From positions 1 to 64,000 of the forward strand of contig JAMOOP010000067.1 in assembly GCA_027065385.1 (NCBI GenBank): a stretch of DNA of 64,000 nt, written 5' to 3'. Positions 10,148-19,531 of the stretch are shown here, piece by piece. Positions within the stretch are counted from its first letter, which is position 1. The number at the start of each line of letters is the position of its first letter. This DNA is from Campylobacteraceae bacterium. GTDB lineage: Bacteria; Campylobacterota; Campylobacteria; Campylobacterales; Sulfurovaceae. The notes below the pieces were generated by a model. That model was not told the DNA's origin. It worked only from the letters and a program-made list of their open reading frames with translations, and made no database searches. A program made the position numbers and the translations under genes.

Positions 10148-10504
10148 TTATTTATGTTCTTTTTCTATAACCTCTCTACAAGTAATGCAGTATCGAGCAA
10201 ATATTTTAACTTTAAGTCTCTCTATATTTATCTCCTCTTCACACATCTCACATATACCGTAAAGATTATTTTTTATTTTATCTAAAGCTAGTTCAATTTC
10301 TGCTAATTCTTCAGCTTGTTGAGTTAAAATTGCATTATCTACTGCACGACCTAGTGAAGTTGAAGCAAAATCAGCCTCATCTTTTAAATCATTATGACTC
10401 ATACTATCCATCTCTTTAGTCGTAATATGTAGATTACTCCTTATCTTATCTTTTCTTGCCTCTAAAGCTGTCTTAAAAAATTTAATTTTTTCTGCATCTA
10501 ACAT
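10148..10504 (-). CDS. dksA: DksA/TraR-family zinc-finger protein
   Basis: LDKIKNNLYGICEMCEEEINIERLKVKIFARYCITCREVIE. Confidence 0.85.
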   Translation of the reverse strand: MLDAEKIKFFKTALEARKDKIRSNLHITTKEMDSMSHNDLKDEADFASTSLGRAVDNAILTQQAEELAEIELALDKIKNNLYGICEMCEEEINIERLKVKIFARYCITCREVIEKEHK

Positions 10505-10518
10505 TATATATCTCCTAA

Positions 10519-10989
10519 TTATTTATGATAAGGGTGGTTATTTAAAATAGTTAAACCTCTAAATATTTGTTCCATTAAAACCACCTTTGCCAACTTATGT
10601 GACATCGTAATTTTACCAAAAGATATGGCTTGATTACATTTAGTCAAAAAAGCCCTCTCAAAGCCGAAAGCTCCACCAATAAAGAGGTTTACAACCCCTC
10701 TATCCTTAAACAAGTCTGAAAACTCATAACTATCTACCTCTTTGCTCTTTGGGTCTAATGCAATATTATAACCTGTTGATAGATATTTATTAAATGCGAT
10801 AGTATAAGAATTTTGTGAAGCTTGTGTGGAAATCTCATGAGCTTTAGTTATATCTTTTGTAAAAATTTCAAAAACTTCAACTTTAGCAAAAGGTTTAGAT
10901 ATTTTTTTATAATGTTCTATAAGAGGAAGATATAGTCTATCTTTTGACTTTTTATCTATGATATAGATATTAATTTTCATATAGGTCAC
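10519..10989 (-). CDS. rlmH: 23S rRNA (pseudouridine1915-N3)-methyltransferase
   Basis: [43 protein letters not shown]. Confidence 0.92.
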   Translation of the reverse strand: [156 protein letters not shown]

Positions 10990-11530
10990 TTCCTATAACT
11001 TTATAAGTTATTTTATTTCCAAAGATATCATCTAATCTAACTCCTCCAATTAGACCAACAGGGTGTTTTGAATATTTTGCTAACTCTAAAGCCTCTTTTC
11101 CTAAAACTTTAGCATCTTCTTTTGTTGTAGTTCCTCTATATGCACCTAAACCAATATAATCTAAATCTAAACTATTTGCCTCTATAATCTCTTTATAATT
11201 ATGAGTAGAAAGACCTAATAGTTTATTACCTATTTTATCTCTTATTATCTCTATAGCTTTATTTAAATCACTACTGAACTCTCTTATATCCTCTTGACCA
11301 ATATGTAATCCATTAGCAAAATCTATAAGCTCTATAGTATCATTTATAATTAGTTTTCCACTAAAATATTTTTTTATAAGAAGTAAATCTTCTCTTTTCT
11401 CTTCTATAGAGCCAAACTTATTACGATATTGTGCTATGGGAATATTTAGTAGTTCAATTTTTTTAGTAATATCTTTTAAAGATAGACCTCTTTTTAAAAG
11501 GCTATCTTTATCTAAAAGAGCATATATCAT
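10970..11530 (-). CDS. thiE: Thiamine phosphate synthase family protein
   Basis: IAQYRNK, LIINDTIELIDFANGLHIGQED, LGLSTHNYKE, YIGLGAYRGT. Confidence 0.75.
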   Translation of the reverse strand: MIYALLDKDSLLKRGLSLKDITKKIELLNIPIAQYRNKFGSIEEKREDLLLIKKYFSGKLIINDTIELIDFANGLHIGQEDIREFSSDLNKAIEIIRDKIGNKLLGLSTHNYKEIIEANSLDLDYIGLGAYRGTTTKEDAKVLGKEALELAKYSKHPVGLIGGVRLDDIFGNKITYKVIGSDLYEN

Positions 11531-11537
11531 CTCTGTT

Positions 11538-12479
11538 TTAACTATCCTGCTCTTCTTTTTTTATCTCTTTAGCTTCTATTACTTCTTCTTTAGCCTCAAC
11601 CTTCTCTTTCTCTTTAATAGGTTTAATAACCTTAGGATTATCTTCTAAAAAGAGTTTTAAAAGTCCTGCTATAGTATCTTTCATATCATTTCTATCTACA
11701 ATCATATCAATTAGACCATGTTCAAGAAGAAACTCTGAGCGTTGAAAACCTTCTGGCAAGTCAACACCAACGGTCTGTTTAATAACTCTCTGTCCTGCAA
11801 ACCCAATTAAAGCACCTGGTTCTGCTATAATAATATCTCCAAGCATTGCAAAAGATGCACTAACTCCACCCATAGTTGGGTCTGTTAATATAGATATAAA
11901 AGGTAATCCTTCAAGATGTAATCTATTTAATGCAGCAGAAGTTTTACTCATTTGAAGCAGTGAGAATGTACTCTCTTGCATTCTTGCCCCACCACTAGCT
12001 GATACTATAATAAAACCACACTTTTTCTTAATAGCACGATTTACACCTCTTACTATCTTTTCACCCTCAACTGAACCTAAACTTCCACCCATAAATGAGA
12101 AATCAAATATTACTAATTCAACCTCAACACCATTAATAGTACAACTTCCACTAACTACTGATGAAGTTTTACCAGTCTTTGCTTTTGCCTCTTCTAATCT
12201 TTTTTTATAACTTTTTTTATCAATAAATTTTAAAGGGTCAATAGGGGCAAGAGTTGTATCATATTCAATAAAACTATCTTTATCACATAGATACTCTTCT
12301 CTTTTACTAGCGTTAATTCTAAAGTGATGATTACACTTAGGACAAACATTACATTTAGAGTCAACCTCTTTATAATACATCAGGGCTAAACATTTAGGAC
12401 ATTTTATCCAGTTGCTCTGTTCATTTTCTGCTGTCTTGCTATTACCTATCATACTTGAAAAAAGGTTTGCAAAATTCAT
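11538..12479 (-). CDS. accD: Acetyl-CoA carboxylase carboxyltransferase subunit beta
   Basis: WIKCPKCLALMYYKEV...CPKCNHHFRI; SASGGARMQEST; TDPTMGGVSASFAMLGDI. Confidence 0.96.
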   Translation of the reverse strand: MNFANLFSSMIGNSKTAENEQSNWIKCPKCLALMYYKEVDSKCNVCPKCNHHFRINASKREEYLCDKDSFIEYDTTLAPIDPLKFIDKKSYKKRLEEAKAKTGKTSSVVSGSCTINGVEVELVIFDFSFMGGSLGSVEGEKIVRGVNRAIKKKCGFIIVSASGGARMQESTFSLLQMSKTSAALNRLHLEGLPFISILTDPTMGGVSASFAMLGDIIIAEPGALIGFAGQRVIKQTVGVDLPEGFQRSEFLLEHGLIDMIVDRNDMKDTIAGLLKLFLEDNPKVIKPIKEKEKVEAKEEVIEAKEIKKEEQDS

Positions 12480-12555
12480 TTATATGCTCCATTTCTTTTA
12501 CTTGATGCAATAATACCATATTCGTTATCAATAGTGACTAATTAATATCTTAAAT

Positions 12556-13608
12556 TTATGATAAATTATTCTGTTTTATTTTTTCATCAATATAGTTTTG
12601 AACAAACTTTTTAATATCACTATATATAAAAGAGTCCTTATAATCTTTTATTTTTCCCCCACTAGCATTAGGGTGTCCACCACCATTTCCTATTTTTTCA
12701 GCCATTTTAGAAACATCTAATCTATTATTACTTCTTAAAGAGAAGTTCCCTCTATAGTTTATATCCATATAAAAATCATAATCGGGATTTTCTAAAAGAA
12801 AAGTGTTTCCTAAAATAGAAGTGTTTCCTAAATTATAACCCAATAGTCCCTTATAACCATTATAATCTATAGTAAGTCTCTGCTTATCATTAGATAGAAG
12901 TTTAGTTACAAATAGAGCTACTAAATTATCTTTTGTATTATCATCTATCTGTTTAAAAAACTCTTTTTTTAGTTGATGCAGACTATTATCAAGCTCTATA
13001 TGGGCATTATCATTCTCTAAATACTCTCTAGCTTTATCTATTAAAAATAGTTTTAATGCTCTATCTTCATCAGGAAAAAGTGTACGATTTATCTCCCTTG
13101 CTCCACTTATCATTCCTAAACCAACTTTACCAAACTCAAAAAACTCATCATCACTTATCCAAATATCTATGGCATTAATAGCTTTTACTATTTTAGTATA
13201 TCTATTCTCTTTATCAAAATCGTAATGTTTCTGTAGCCAATTATATGTTATTAGAGTTGCTGATTTTGTAGTATCTAAAACATACCATATAAATTGATTT
13301 GCCGTCTTTTCTCCTGATATATGGTGGTCTAGTAGTTGAATTTTAGCTCCAACACTCTTAGCCTCTTTCTCTAACCAATTTGCCTCTTTTGTTGTTATAT
13401 TTAAATCTGTTATTAATATAAGATGCTCATTTTCACTACTATTTATAAACTTTTCTCTTTTAATAGATGAAATTATCTCTTCTAATCTAGCTTTTACTTC
13501 TGGTCCATAGTTTGCATTATAACACTCAATTTTATTAAAGCACTCTGTTGTTAAATATTGACAGCCGTAGCCATCAAGGTCAATATGTGATAGGTGGTAA
13601 ATATACAT
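12556..13608 (-). CDS. DHH-family phosphoesterase
   Basis: HIDLDGYGCQ, LITDLNIT, LLDHHISGEK, GNGGGHPNASGGK (DHHA1). Confidence 0.85.
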   Translation of the reverse strand: MYIYHLSHIDLDGYGCQYLTTECFNKIECYNANYGPEVKARLEEIISSIKREKFINSSENEHLILITDLNITTKEANWLEKEAKSVGAKIQLLDHHISGEKTANQFIWYVLDTTKSATLITYNWLQKHYDFDKENRYTKIVKAINAIDIWISDDEFFEFGKVGLGMISGAREINRTLFPDEDRALKLFLIDKAREYLENDNAHIELDNSLHQLKKEFFKQIDDNTKDNLVALFVTKLLSNDKQRLTIDYNGYKGLLGYNLGNTSILGNTFLLENPDYDFYMDINYRGNFSLRSNNRLDVSKMAEKIGNGGGHPNASGGKIKDYKDSFIYSDIKKFVQNYIDEKIKQNNLS

Positions 13609-14009
13609 TATTTTAAAATATCCTCAAGGGTAAGTTCTCGTAGGAATGTATCTATTTTATATTGAAAGTTAGCTAAAAAAGGGGAGATATTGCATGTTCC
13701 TATAGCCCCATTTGGACAAGTTGCCGAGTATTGAGAACAATCAAATATAGCAGGAGCTTTACCTTCAGCTGCTAAAATTATCTCTGCAACAGTTACTTCA
13801 TTTGCCCTCCTTGCCATTATAAATCCACCATGAGCGCCCTTTTTTGACTCTAAAATCCCTTTTTTAGCTAAAGTTTGTAAAATTTTTGCTAAAAAGCTTT
13901 TTGGAATATTAAGTTGAGTGGCGAGTTGTTCTGCACCTTGTGGTTTTGAAGAGGCTTGGATTATATCAAGTGATAAGAGGGCGTATTCACTAGCTCGTGT
14001 TAATAACAT
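13608..14009 (-). CDS. Rrf2-family transcriptional regulator, three-Cys type
   Basis: MLLTRASEYALLSLDII...GGFIMARRANEVTVAEI...FDCSQYSATCPNGAIGTC. Confidence 0.9.
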   Translation of the reverse strand: MLLTRASEYALLSLDIIQASSKPQGAEQLATQLNIPKSFLAKILQTLAKKGILESKKGAHGGFIMARRANEVTVAEIILAAEGKAPAIFDCSQYSATCPNGAIGTCNISPFLANFQYKIDTFLRELTLEDILK

Positions 14010-14048
14010 CTGCGTGTTTCCTTATATAAATATTTAATTTTGTAATTA

Positions 14049-14063
14049 AGAGTATTTTACTCT
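14049..14063. promoter_or_regulatory. Candidate dyad operator AGAGTA-TTT-TACTCT between rrf2 and rpsO
   Basis: Perfect 6+6 inverted repeat ~40 nt upstream of the Rrf2 gene start. Confidence 0.35.
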
Positions 14064-14167
14064 AATTTATATTAAGTTTAGGTTTTATCTATCTTTAAAC
14101 AAATAGTGTTAAAATATCGCTTCTATTTCACAATAGTGAAAAATAAAATACCAATCAGGAGGTCATC

Positions 14168-14437
14168 ATGGCTTTAGATAAGGCGAAAAAAGAAGAGATT
14201 ATCGCTAAATATTCAAGAGGTGAGAACGATACAGGTTCTACAGAAATTCAAGTTGCACTAATTACAGAGAGAATTAAATACTTAACAGAGCATCTTAAAA
14301 CAAATAAAAAAGACCACTCATCAAGACTAGGACTACTTAAACTTGTTGGTCAAAGAAGAAGACTTATGAGATACTTAAGAAAAGTTGACCTTTCAAGATT
14401 TAATAAAATTAAGTCTGACCTTGGAATTAGAAACTAA
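14168..14437 (+). CDS. rpsO: 30S ribosomal protein S15
   Basis: [44 protein letters not shown]...[22 protein letters not shown]. Confidence 0.98.
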   Translation: MALDKAKKEEIIAKYSRGENDTGSTEIQVALITERIKYLTEHLKTNKKDHSSRLGLLKLVGQRRRLMRYLRKVDLSRFNKIKSDLGIRN

Positions 14438-14450
14438 TTTCTCTACAACT

Positions 14451-14481
14451 ATTAATACAAGAAAAGAGTTCTTGTATTAAT
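14451..14481 (+). terminator. Hairpin downstream of rpsO
   Basis: Perfect 13-bp stem ATTAATACAAGAA / TTCTTGTATTAAT with 5-nt loop; no immediate U-tract. Confidence 0.6.
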
Positions 14482-14548
14482 CACTTTTATCAATTAACTT
14501 TTTTTAATAAATATTTTTAATAAAAATCATAGTTTTGTCTAGTTAATA

Positions 14549-14573
14549 AAGTTTAGTGTGTATGACTAAACTT
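14549..14573. promoter_or_regulatory. HAIR-like inverted repeat upstream of grpE-dnaK
   Basis: AAGTTTAGT-N7-ACTAAACTT; same 7-N7-7 geometry as the HspR HAIR consensus CTTGAGT-N7-ACTCAAG, 5/7 identity per half-site. Confidence 0.4.
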
Positions 14574-14600
14574 ATTTTCATAAAAAAACTAAGATAAATC

Positions 14601-14629
14601 TTGACATAGATAACTCAATGTTGTATAAT
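14601..14629 (+). promoter_or_regulatory. Consensus sigma70-type promoter for grpE-dnaK
   Basis: TTGACA - 17 nt - TATAAT, 36 nt upstream of the grpE ATG. Confidence 0.75.
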
Positions 14630-14664
14630 TTGCACTGATATTTTAAATAGGAGCAATATCTATA

Positions 14665-15213
14665 ATGAATAATGAGAAGAAAGAAACTTCTATAGATGCT
14701 GAAATTGAAATTGCAGAAATCGAAGAACCTTCTACAACAGAAGATAATGAATTATCAGAAGTTGAAAGGTTAAAAGCAGAAGTTGCATCTTGGGAAGATA
14801 AATTTTTAAGAACACATGCAAGTTTTGAAAATAGTAAAAGGTTATTAGCTAAAGATAAGGCTACTGCTGTAGCTTATGCTAATGAGAGTTTTGCAAGTGA
14901 TATTTTAAGTGTTATTGACTCTTTGGATAGTGCATTAAATATGATTAATGTTGACGAATCAGAGAATAATGAGTTTATGAAAAAAATGAAAGAGGGTTTA
15001 ACACTTGTAGATGAACAGCTACATAAAGTGTTAGAAAAACATCATATTAAACCTGTTGAGTGTGATAAAGGGTATGACCCAAATGTGCATCAAGCAATTA
15101 TGCAAGTAGAGAGTGATAAACATAATAGTGGTGATATAGTACAGATTTTACAAAAAGGTTATACTATAAAAGATAGAGTATTAAGACCTGCAATGGTAAG
15201 TACGGCAAAATAA
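14665..15213 (+). CDS. grpE: Nucleotide exchange factor GrpE
   Basis: Typical helix and C-terminal VECDKGYDPNVHQAIMQVES...IVQILQKGYTIKDRVLRPAMV. Confidence 0.95.
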   Translation: MNNEKKETSIDAEIEIAEIEEPSTTEDNELSEVERLKAEVASWEDKFLRTHASFENSKRLLAKDKATAVAYANESFASDILSVIDSLDSALNMINVDESENNEFMKKMKEGLTLVDEQLHKVLEKHHIKPVECDKGYDPNVHQAIMQVESDKHNSGDIVQILQKGYTIKDRVLRPAMVSTAK

Positions 15214-15318
15214 TTTTAGAAATGCTACTTTAGTTGCATTTTTAAAACAAAAAAAAGTATATACTGTCAAAAATAAAATGAAAAATATAGATAAAAATAA
15301 AATTTAAGGAGAATATAA

Positions 15319-17196
15319 ATGAGTAAAGTATTAGGAATTGACTTAGGAACAACAAACTCAGCAATGAGTGTTTATGAAAATGGTGAAGCAAAAATTATTG
15401 CTAATAAAGAGGGTAAAAACACTACTCCATCAGTTGTAGCTTTTACAGATAAGGGTGAGATTATCGTTGGAGACTCTGCAAAAAGACAAGCTGTTACAAA
15501 CCCAGAAAAAACTATCTACTCTATTAAAAGAATTATGGGTTTAATGTTTGATGAGGAACATGCACAAGAGGCGAAAGCTAGACTTCCTTACCACATTATT
15601 AATAGAAATGGTGCTTGTGCTATTGAAATTGCAGATAAAACATATACACCTCAAGAGATTTCAGCAAAAATTCTTATTAAACTAAAAGAGGATGCAGAGG
15701 CATATCTTGGTGAAGAGGTAACTGATGCTGTTATTACAGTTCCTGCTTACTTTAATGATGCACAAAGAAAAGCTACAAAAGAGGCTGGAACTATTGCAGG
15801 ACTTAATGTATTAAGAATTATTAATGAACCAACTTCAGCAGCTTTAGCTTATGGATTAGATAAAAAAGAGTCTGAACAGATTGTAGTTTATGACCTAGGT
15901 GGAGGTACATTTGATGCAACTGTACTAGAGACTGGTGATAATGTAGTTGAAGTTATGGCAACAGGTGGAGATGCTTTCTTAGGTGGTGATGACTTTGATA
16001 ATAGAGTTATTGATTTCGTAGCTGAAGAGTTTAAATCTCAAACAGGTATTGATATTAAAGCTGATGTAATGGCTCTTCAAAGAGTTAAAGATGCAGCAGA
16101 AGCTGCTAAAAAAGAGTTATCAAGCTCAACAGAGACTGAAATTAACTTACCATTTATTACAGCTGACGCATCAGGGCCTAAACACCTTGTTCAAAAAATT
16201 ACAAGAGCGAAATTTGAGTCTTTAATTGATGATTTAGTAGCGTCAACAATTACAACTTTACAAAATGTTCTAAAAGATGCTGATGTTACAAAAAATGATA
16301 TTAGCGAAGTTGTAATGGTTGGTGGTAGTACAAGAATTCCATTAGTACAAGAAGAGGTTAAAAAATTCTTTGGAAAAGATCTTAATAAATCTGTAAACCC
16401 TGATGAGGTTGTGGCACTTGGTGCAGCTATTCAAGGTGGTGTATTAAGAGGAGATGTTAAAGATGTTCTTTTACTAGATGTTACACCTCTAAGTCTTGGA
16501 ATTGAGACACTTGGTGGAGTTACAACTAAAGTAATTGAAAAAGGAACAACAATTCCAGCTAAAAAGTCACAAGTGTTCTCAACAGCAGAAGATAACCAAC
16601 CAGCTGTTAGCATTCATGTACTTCAAGGTGAGAGAGAGTTTGCAAAAGATAATAAATCTTTAGGTATGTTTGAACTAAGAGATATTCCAGCAGCACCAAG
16701 AGGTGTACCACAAATTGAGGTTACATTTGATATTGATGCAAACGGAATTTTAACAGTATCAGCTCAAGATAAAGGAACTGGAAAATCTCAAGAGATTAAA
16801 ATTACAGGTTCGTCAGGACTTAGTGATGAAGAGATTGAAAAAATGGTTCAAGATGCAGAAGCAAATAGAGCAGAAGACGAAAAGAGAAAAGCTTTAGTGG
16901 AAGCTAGAAACCAAGCTGATGCTTTAGTTCACCAAACTAAAAAATCATTAACTGATTTAGGTGATAGTTTTGATGCAACTGAAAAAGCAGGGATTGAAGT
17001 AGCTATTAAAGAGTTAGAGACTCTACTTAAAAATGACTCTGCAACAAAAGAGCAAATTGAAGAAAAAGTTAAAACTCTAACTGAAAAATCTCATAAACTA
17101 GCTGAAGCAGTTTACGCTAAAGAGAAAGGTGGCAAACAAGAAAAAGCTGCTAAAAAAGCTGAAGATGATGATATTATCGACGCAGAAGTAGAGTAA
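15319..17196 (+). CDS. dnaK: Molecular chaperone DnaK
   Basis: [22 protein letters not shown]...[15 protein letters not shown]...[15 protein letters not shown]. Confidence 0.99.
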   Translation: MSKVLGIDLGTTNSAMSVYENGEAKIIANKEGKNTTPSVVAFTDKGEIIVGDSAKRQAVTNPEKTIYSIKRIMGLMFDEEHAQEAKARLPYHIINRNGACAIEIADKTYTPQEISAKILIKLKEDAEAYLGEEVTDAVITVPAYFNDAQRKATKEAGTIAGLNVLRIINEPTSAALAYGLDKKESEQIVVYDLGGGTFDATVLETGDNVVEVMATGGDAFLGGDDFDNRVIDFVAEEFKSQTGIDIKADVMALQRVKDAAEAAKKELSSSTETEINLPFITADASGPKHLVQKITRAKFESLIDDLVASTITTLQNVLKDADVTKNDISEVVMVGGSTRIPLVQEEVKKFFGKDLNKSVNPDEVVALGAAIQGGVLRGDVKDVLLLDVTPLSLGIETLGGVTTKVIEKGTTIPAKKSQVFSTAEDNQPAVSIHVLQGEREFAKDNKSLGMFELRDIPAAPRGVPQIEVTFDIDANGILTVSAQDKGTGKSQEIKITGSSGLSDEEIEKMVQDAEANRAEDEKRKALVEARNQADALVHQTKKSLTDLGDSFDATEKAGIEVAIKELETLLKNDSATKEQIEEKVKTLTEKSHKLAEAVYAKEKGGKQEKAAKKAEDDDIIDAEVE

Positions 17197-17270
17197 TATA
17201 TTAAGATAAAAAATAGATATATAATTCTCCAAAATTTTGATATAATAATTTTAAAAACTTGGAGAATATT

Positions 17271-17570
17271 ATGAATATAAAAAAGTGTAAAACGCTAGAT
17301 GAAGCTAGAGTCGAGATAGATAAGGTTGATAATGATATTGTTAAACTTATTGCTCTTAGAAATGAGTATATTAAACAGATTGCTCACTTTAAAAACTCAG
17401 TAGAAGAGGTTAAGTCAGAAGAGAGAATAGCAGATGTTGTAAGTCGTGCAAGAGCTAAAGCTATTGAACTTGACCTCTCACCAAATCTTATTAATGATAT
17501 ATTTGTAAGATTAATAGATGATATGGTAGAGAGTGAAATAGCTGAATTTAAAAATGCTAAAAACTTTTAA
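17271..17570 (+). CDS. Chorismate mutase (AroQ type, PchB-like)
   Basis: TLDEARVEIDKVDNDIVKLIALRNEYIKQIAHFK; likely start is the internal ATG at 17271. Confidence 0.85.
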   Translation: MNIKKCKTLDEARVEIDKVDNDIVKLIALRNEYIKQIAHFKNSVEEVKSEERIADVVSRARAKAIELDLSPNLINDIFVRLIDDMVESEIAEFKNAKNF

Positions 17571-17660
17571 TTACACTAAAAAATAAAAAAATTCTTCTAT
17601 ATTGTATCTTTTTTAACATAAAAATTATATAATGTTAAAAAGATATAAAAAAGGATATAA

Positions 17661-17798
17661 ATGAAGAAAAAACAGTCAGGAAAATTTTTAATTGTTGCAA
17701 TTGTAATGTTTGTTATTGTACTAATAGTAACAAGAGCAGTAAATGTAACTGGTGGAGATAGTAATAACTCGCAAGTTACTACAACAACTCATCAATAA
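17661..17798 (+). CDS. Small single-TM protein, 45 aa (MKKKQSGKFLIVAIVMFVIVLIVTRAVNVTGGDSNNSQVTTTTHQ)
   Basis: Translated by eye; AAGGA RBS, one TM helix. Confidence 0.5.
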   Translation: MKKKQSGKFLIVAIVMFVIVLIVTRAVNVTGGDSNNSQVTTTTHQ

Positions 17799-17840
17799 AG
17801 TATCATTAATATGTATTTGATATTATAGAGTAGTTAAAAA

Positions 17841-19433
17841 CTACTCATACTCTGCAACAAAAGCTTCATAATCACCTTCAAAATCAATTATTGTTCCATC
17901 TTCATTAAGCTTTATAATTCTATTAGCAAAGGCATCAATTAACTCTCTATCGTGAGATACACATATAACTCCACCTTGATAGTTATGTAGTGCTTCACCT
18001 AATGCTATAATAGCCTCTAGGTCAAGGTGATTATTTGGTTCATCTAAAACTAAAAAGTTTGCACTATCCATCATCATTTTACTAAGCATTACACGGTGTT
18101 TCTCTCCACCTGAACAGCTATCAACTGCCTTACTCTGCTCTTCACCTGAAAATAGCATTCTTCCTAAACATTTTCTTATCTCATCAATATGCCATTTTGG
18201 GTCATGTCCCTGTATCCACTCATATAGCTTTTCACTTCCTACTACAATATCGGTTGCATTTTGAGGAAAATAGGTTGTTGTAATAGTTTGACCCCAATTA
18301 TAAGCTCCACTATCTGCTTCTAATTCACCCATTAAAATACTAAGAAGTGTAGATTTACCAACTCCATTTCCACCAATTAAGGCTATTTTATCACCCTTTT
18401 CTACTTTAAAAGATATATCTGAAAATACCTTATTATCTCCATAAGATTTAGCTAAATTTGAAATCTCTAAAACCTCATTTCCAATATCACGATGTGGCTT
18501 AAACATAATAGATGGGTCTCTTCTTGATGATAATTTAATCTCTCCTACATCTAATTTATCTAACTGTTTTTGACGACTTGTTGCCTGTTTTGCTTTTGAA
18601 GCATTAGCTGAAAATCTAGCAATAAATTTCTCTAACTCCTCTTTCTCTTTCATAGCTTTACTATGACTAGTTTGTGCCTGTTTTGCTATTAAATTAGCTG
18701 AAATATACCAATCATCATAGTTTCCTGTAAATTCACGAATATTTTGGAAATCTAAATCTAAAATATGAGTTACAACATTATTTAAAAAGTGTCTATCATG
18801 AGAAATAACAATCATAGTACCCTCATGTCTTTTAAGTTCATGCTCTAACCAAGAAATAGTATTAATATCTAAATTATTAGTAGGCTCATCAAGTAATAAA
18901 ATATCAGGCTTTAAAAATAGAACTTGTGCTAAAAGAATTTTAAATTTATCTCCACCAGTTAATGAACTCATTAAATCATTATGTTGAGATGCAGGAAAAC
19001 CTAAAGCCTCAAGAAGTTTCTCTATCTTAACCTCTGACTCATAAATTGGGTCTTCATCTGCACAAATCATCTCCAACTCACCCAAACGAGCATTAACAGC
19101 ATCATCTTCAAAATCTCCCGTCATATATAGCTCTTCTTTCTCTTTTTGAGCATCATATAACTTTTTATTTCCATAAAGAACAGCATCTTTTAGTGTAAAA
19201 TCTTCAAAAGCGTACTGATTTTGCCCCAAAACACCCATTTTTAGATTAGGTTGAATTTGAACCTCTCCATCTGTTGGCTCTATCTCACCTGATAATATTT
19301 TTAAAAATGTTGATTTCCCAGCTCCATTTGCTCCAATTAAACCGTATCTTGTTCCACCATCTAGCGTTATACTTATCTTATCAAAAAGTACTCTTTTACC
19401 ATATCTTTGTACTATATTTACTGTGCTTAACAC
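17841..19433 (-). CDS. ABC-F family ATPase (YbiT/Ett-like)
   Basis: Two ABC cassettes, LIGANGAGKSTFLK and LIGGNGVGKSTLLS, with LLDEPTNNLD and LVLDEPNNHLD. Confidence 0.93.
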   Translation of the reverse strand: MLSTVNIVQRYGKRVLFDKISITLDGGTRYGLIGANGAGKSTFLKILSGEIEPTDGEVQIQPNLKMGVLGQNQYAFEDFTLKDAVLYGNKKLYDAQKEKEELYMTGDFEDDAVNARLGELEMICADEDPIYESEVKIEKLLEALGFPASQHNDLMSSLTGGDKFKILLAQVLFLKPDILLLDEPTNNLDINTISWLEHELKRHEGTMIVISHDRHFLNNVVTHILDLDFQNIREFTGNYDDWYISANLIAKQAQTSHSKAMKEKEELEKFIARFSANASKAKQATSRQKQLDKLDVGEIKLSSRRDPSIMFKPHRDIGNEVLEISNLAKSYGDNKVFSDISFKVEKGDKIALIGGNGVGKSTLLSILMGELEADSGAYNWGQTITTTYFPQNATDIVVGSEKLYEWIQGHDPKWHIDEIRKCLGRMLFSGEEQSKAVDSCSGGEKHRVMLSKMMMDSANFLVLDEPNNHLDLEAIIALGEALHNYQGGVICVSHDRELIDAFANRIIKLNEDGTIIDFEGDYEAFVAEYE

Positions 19434-19531
19434 CTATATTTCCGTTCATAAAAAATCTATGTAAACTTTTAAACAAGTTACATGAAATAAAATTATATAC
19501 TATTTGGCTTAGTTTTAACAAATTAGAAAAA

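Noticed and set aside
16431-16613. Minus-strand 60-aa ORF inside dnaK
   Set aside because: Antisense to dnaK with no supporting features.
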